From positions 3,465 through 9,360 of the forward strand of contig KL571398.1 of assembly GCA_000715855.1 (NCBI GenBank): a stretch of 5,896 nt of DNA. The letters are read 5' to 3'. The stretch comes from Actinoplanes liguriensis. Its GTDB lineage: Bacteria > Actinomycetota > Actinomycetes > Mycobacteriales > Micromonosporaceae. A program made the translations under genes and the position numbers. The notes beneath the pieces are model-generated. The model searched no databases. It was not told the DNA's origin and saw only the letters and a program-made list of their open reading frames with translations. Below are positions 5,883 to 5,896 of the stretch, piece after piece; positions within the stretch are counted from its first letter, which is position 1, and the number at the start of each line of letters is the position of its first letter.

Positions 5883-5896
5883 CCGCCCCCGCCCCC

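Noticed and set aside
5863..5896. A possible cobalamin riboswitch upstream of cobQ
   Set aside because: Only 34 bases of leader are in the window, nearly all G and C, with none of the B12-box sequence. The region is too short to hold or exclude a riboswitch further upstream.

Overview
The window is high-GC DNA in which every supported gene lies on the minus strand. The proteins are actinobacterial in style (Ala/Arg/Gly/Val-rich, a CobQ close to the actinomycete form, a DUF222-like gene behind an actinobacterial SOS box). The source is most likely an actinomycete, possibly of the Micromonosporaceae type; the family-level guess is weak.

Layout in the direction of transcription, from the right edge leftwards: cobQ (cobyric acid synthase, 5862 to 4359), an M48 zinc metalloprotease (4260 to 3181), an M20 metallo-dipeptidase (3167 to 1815), a group A FAD-dependent aromatic-type monooxygenase (1796 to 318), and the 5' part of a probable DUF222/HNH endonuclease gene (288 to the left edge). 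The M48-M20-monooxygenase genes are separated by only 13 and 18 nt and are probably one transcript. A 98-nt gap separates cobQ from M48. The last gene appears to have its own promoter, with a perfect LexA/SOS box (TCGAAC-N4-GTTCGA) over its start codon, so it should respond to DNA damage independently of the genes upstream. No gene-free stretch exceeds 300 bases.

The strongest non-biological signal is library contamination. Three remnants of the Tn5/Nextera mosaic end (AGATGTGTATAAGAGACAG) are built into the sequence: at 1-15, 4854-4868 and 5562-5574. The first ends the contig inside the DUF222 gene. The second comes with a short duplication that adds 28 nt and frameshifts cobQ just after its catalytic cysteine. 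The third replaces an estimated 20 or so conserved residues of cobQ while keeping the frame. cobQ therefore looks broken here, but the break is almost certainly an assembly artefact.

I found no undescribed defence system, mobile element, CRISPR array, tRNA or rRNA. The most interesting genuine biology is the SOS box that overlaps the start of the truncated leftmost gene.
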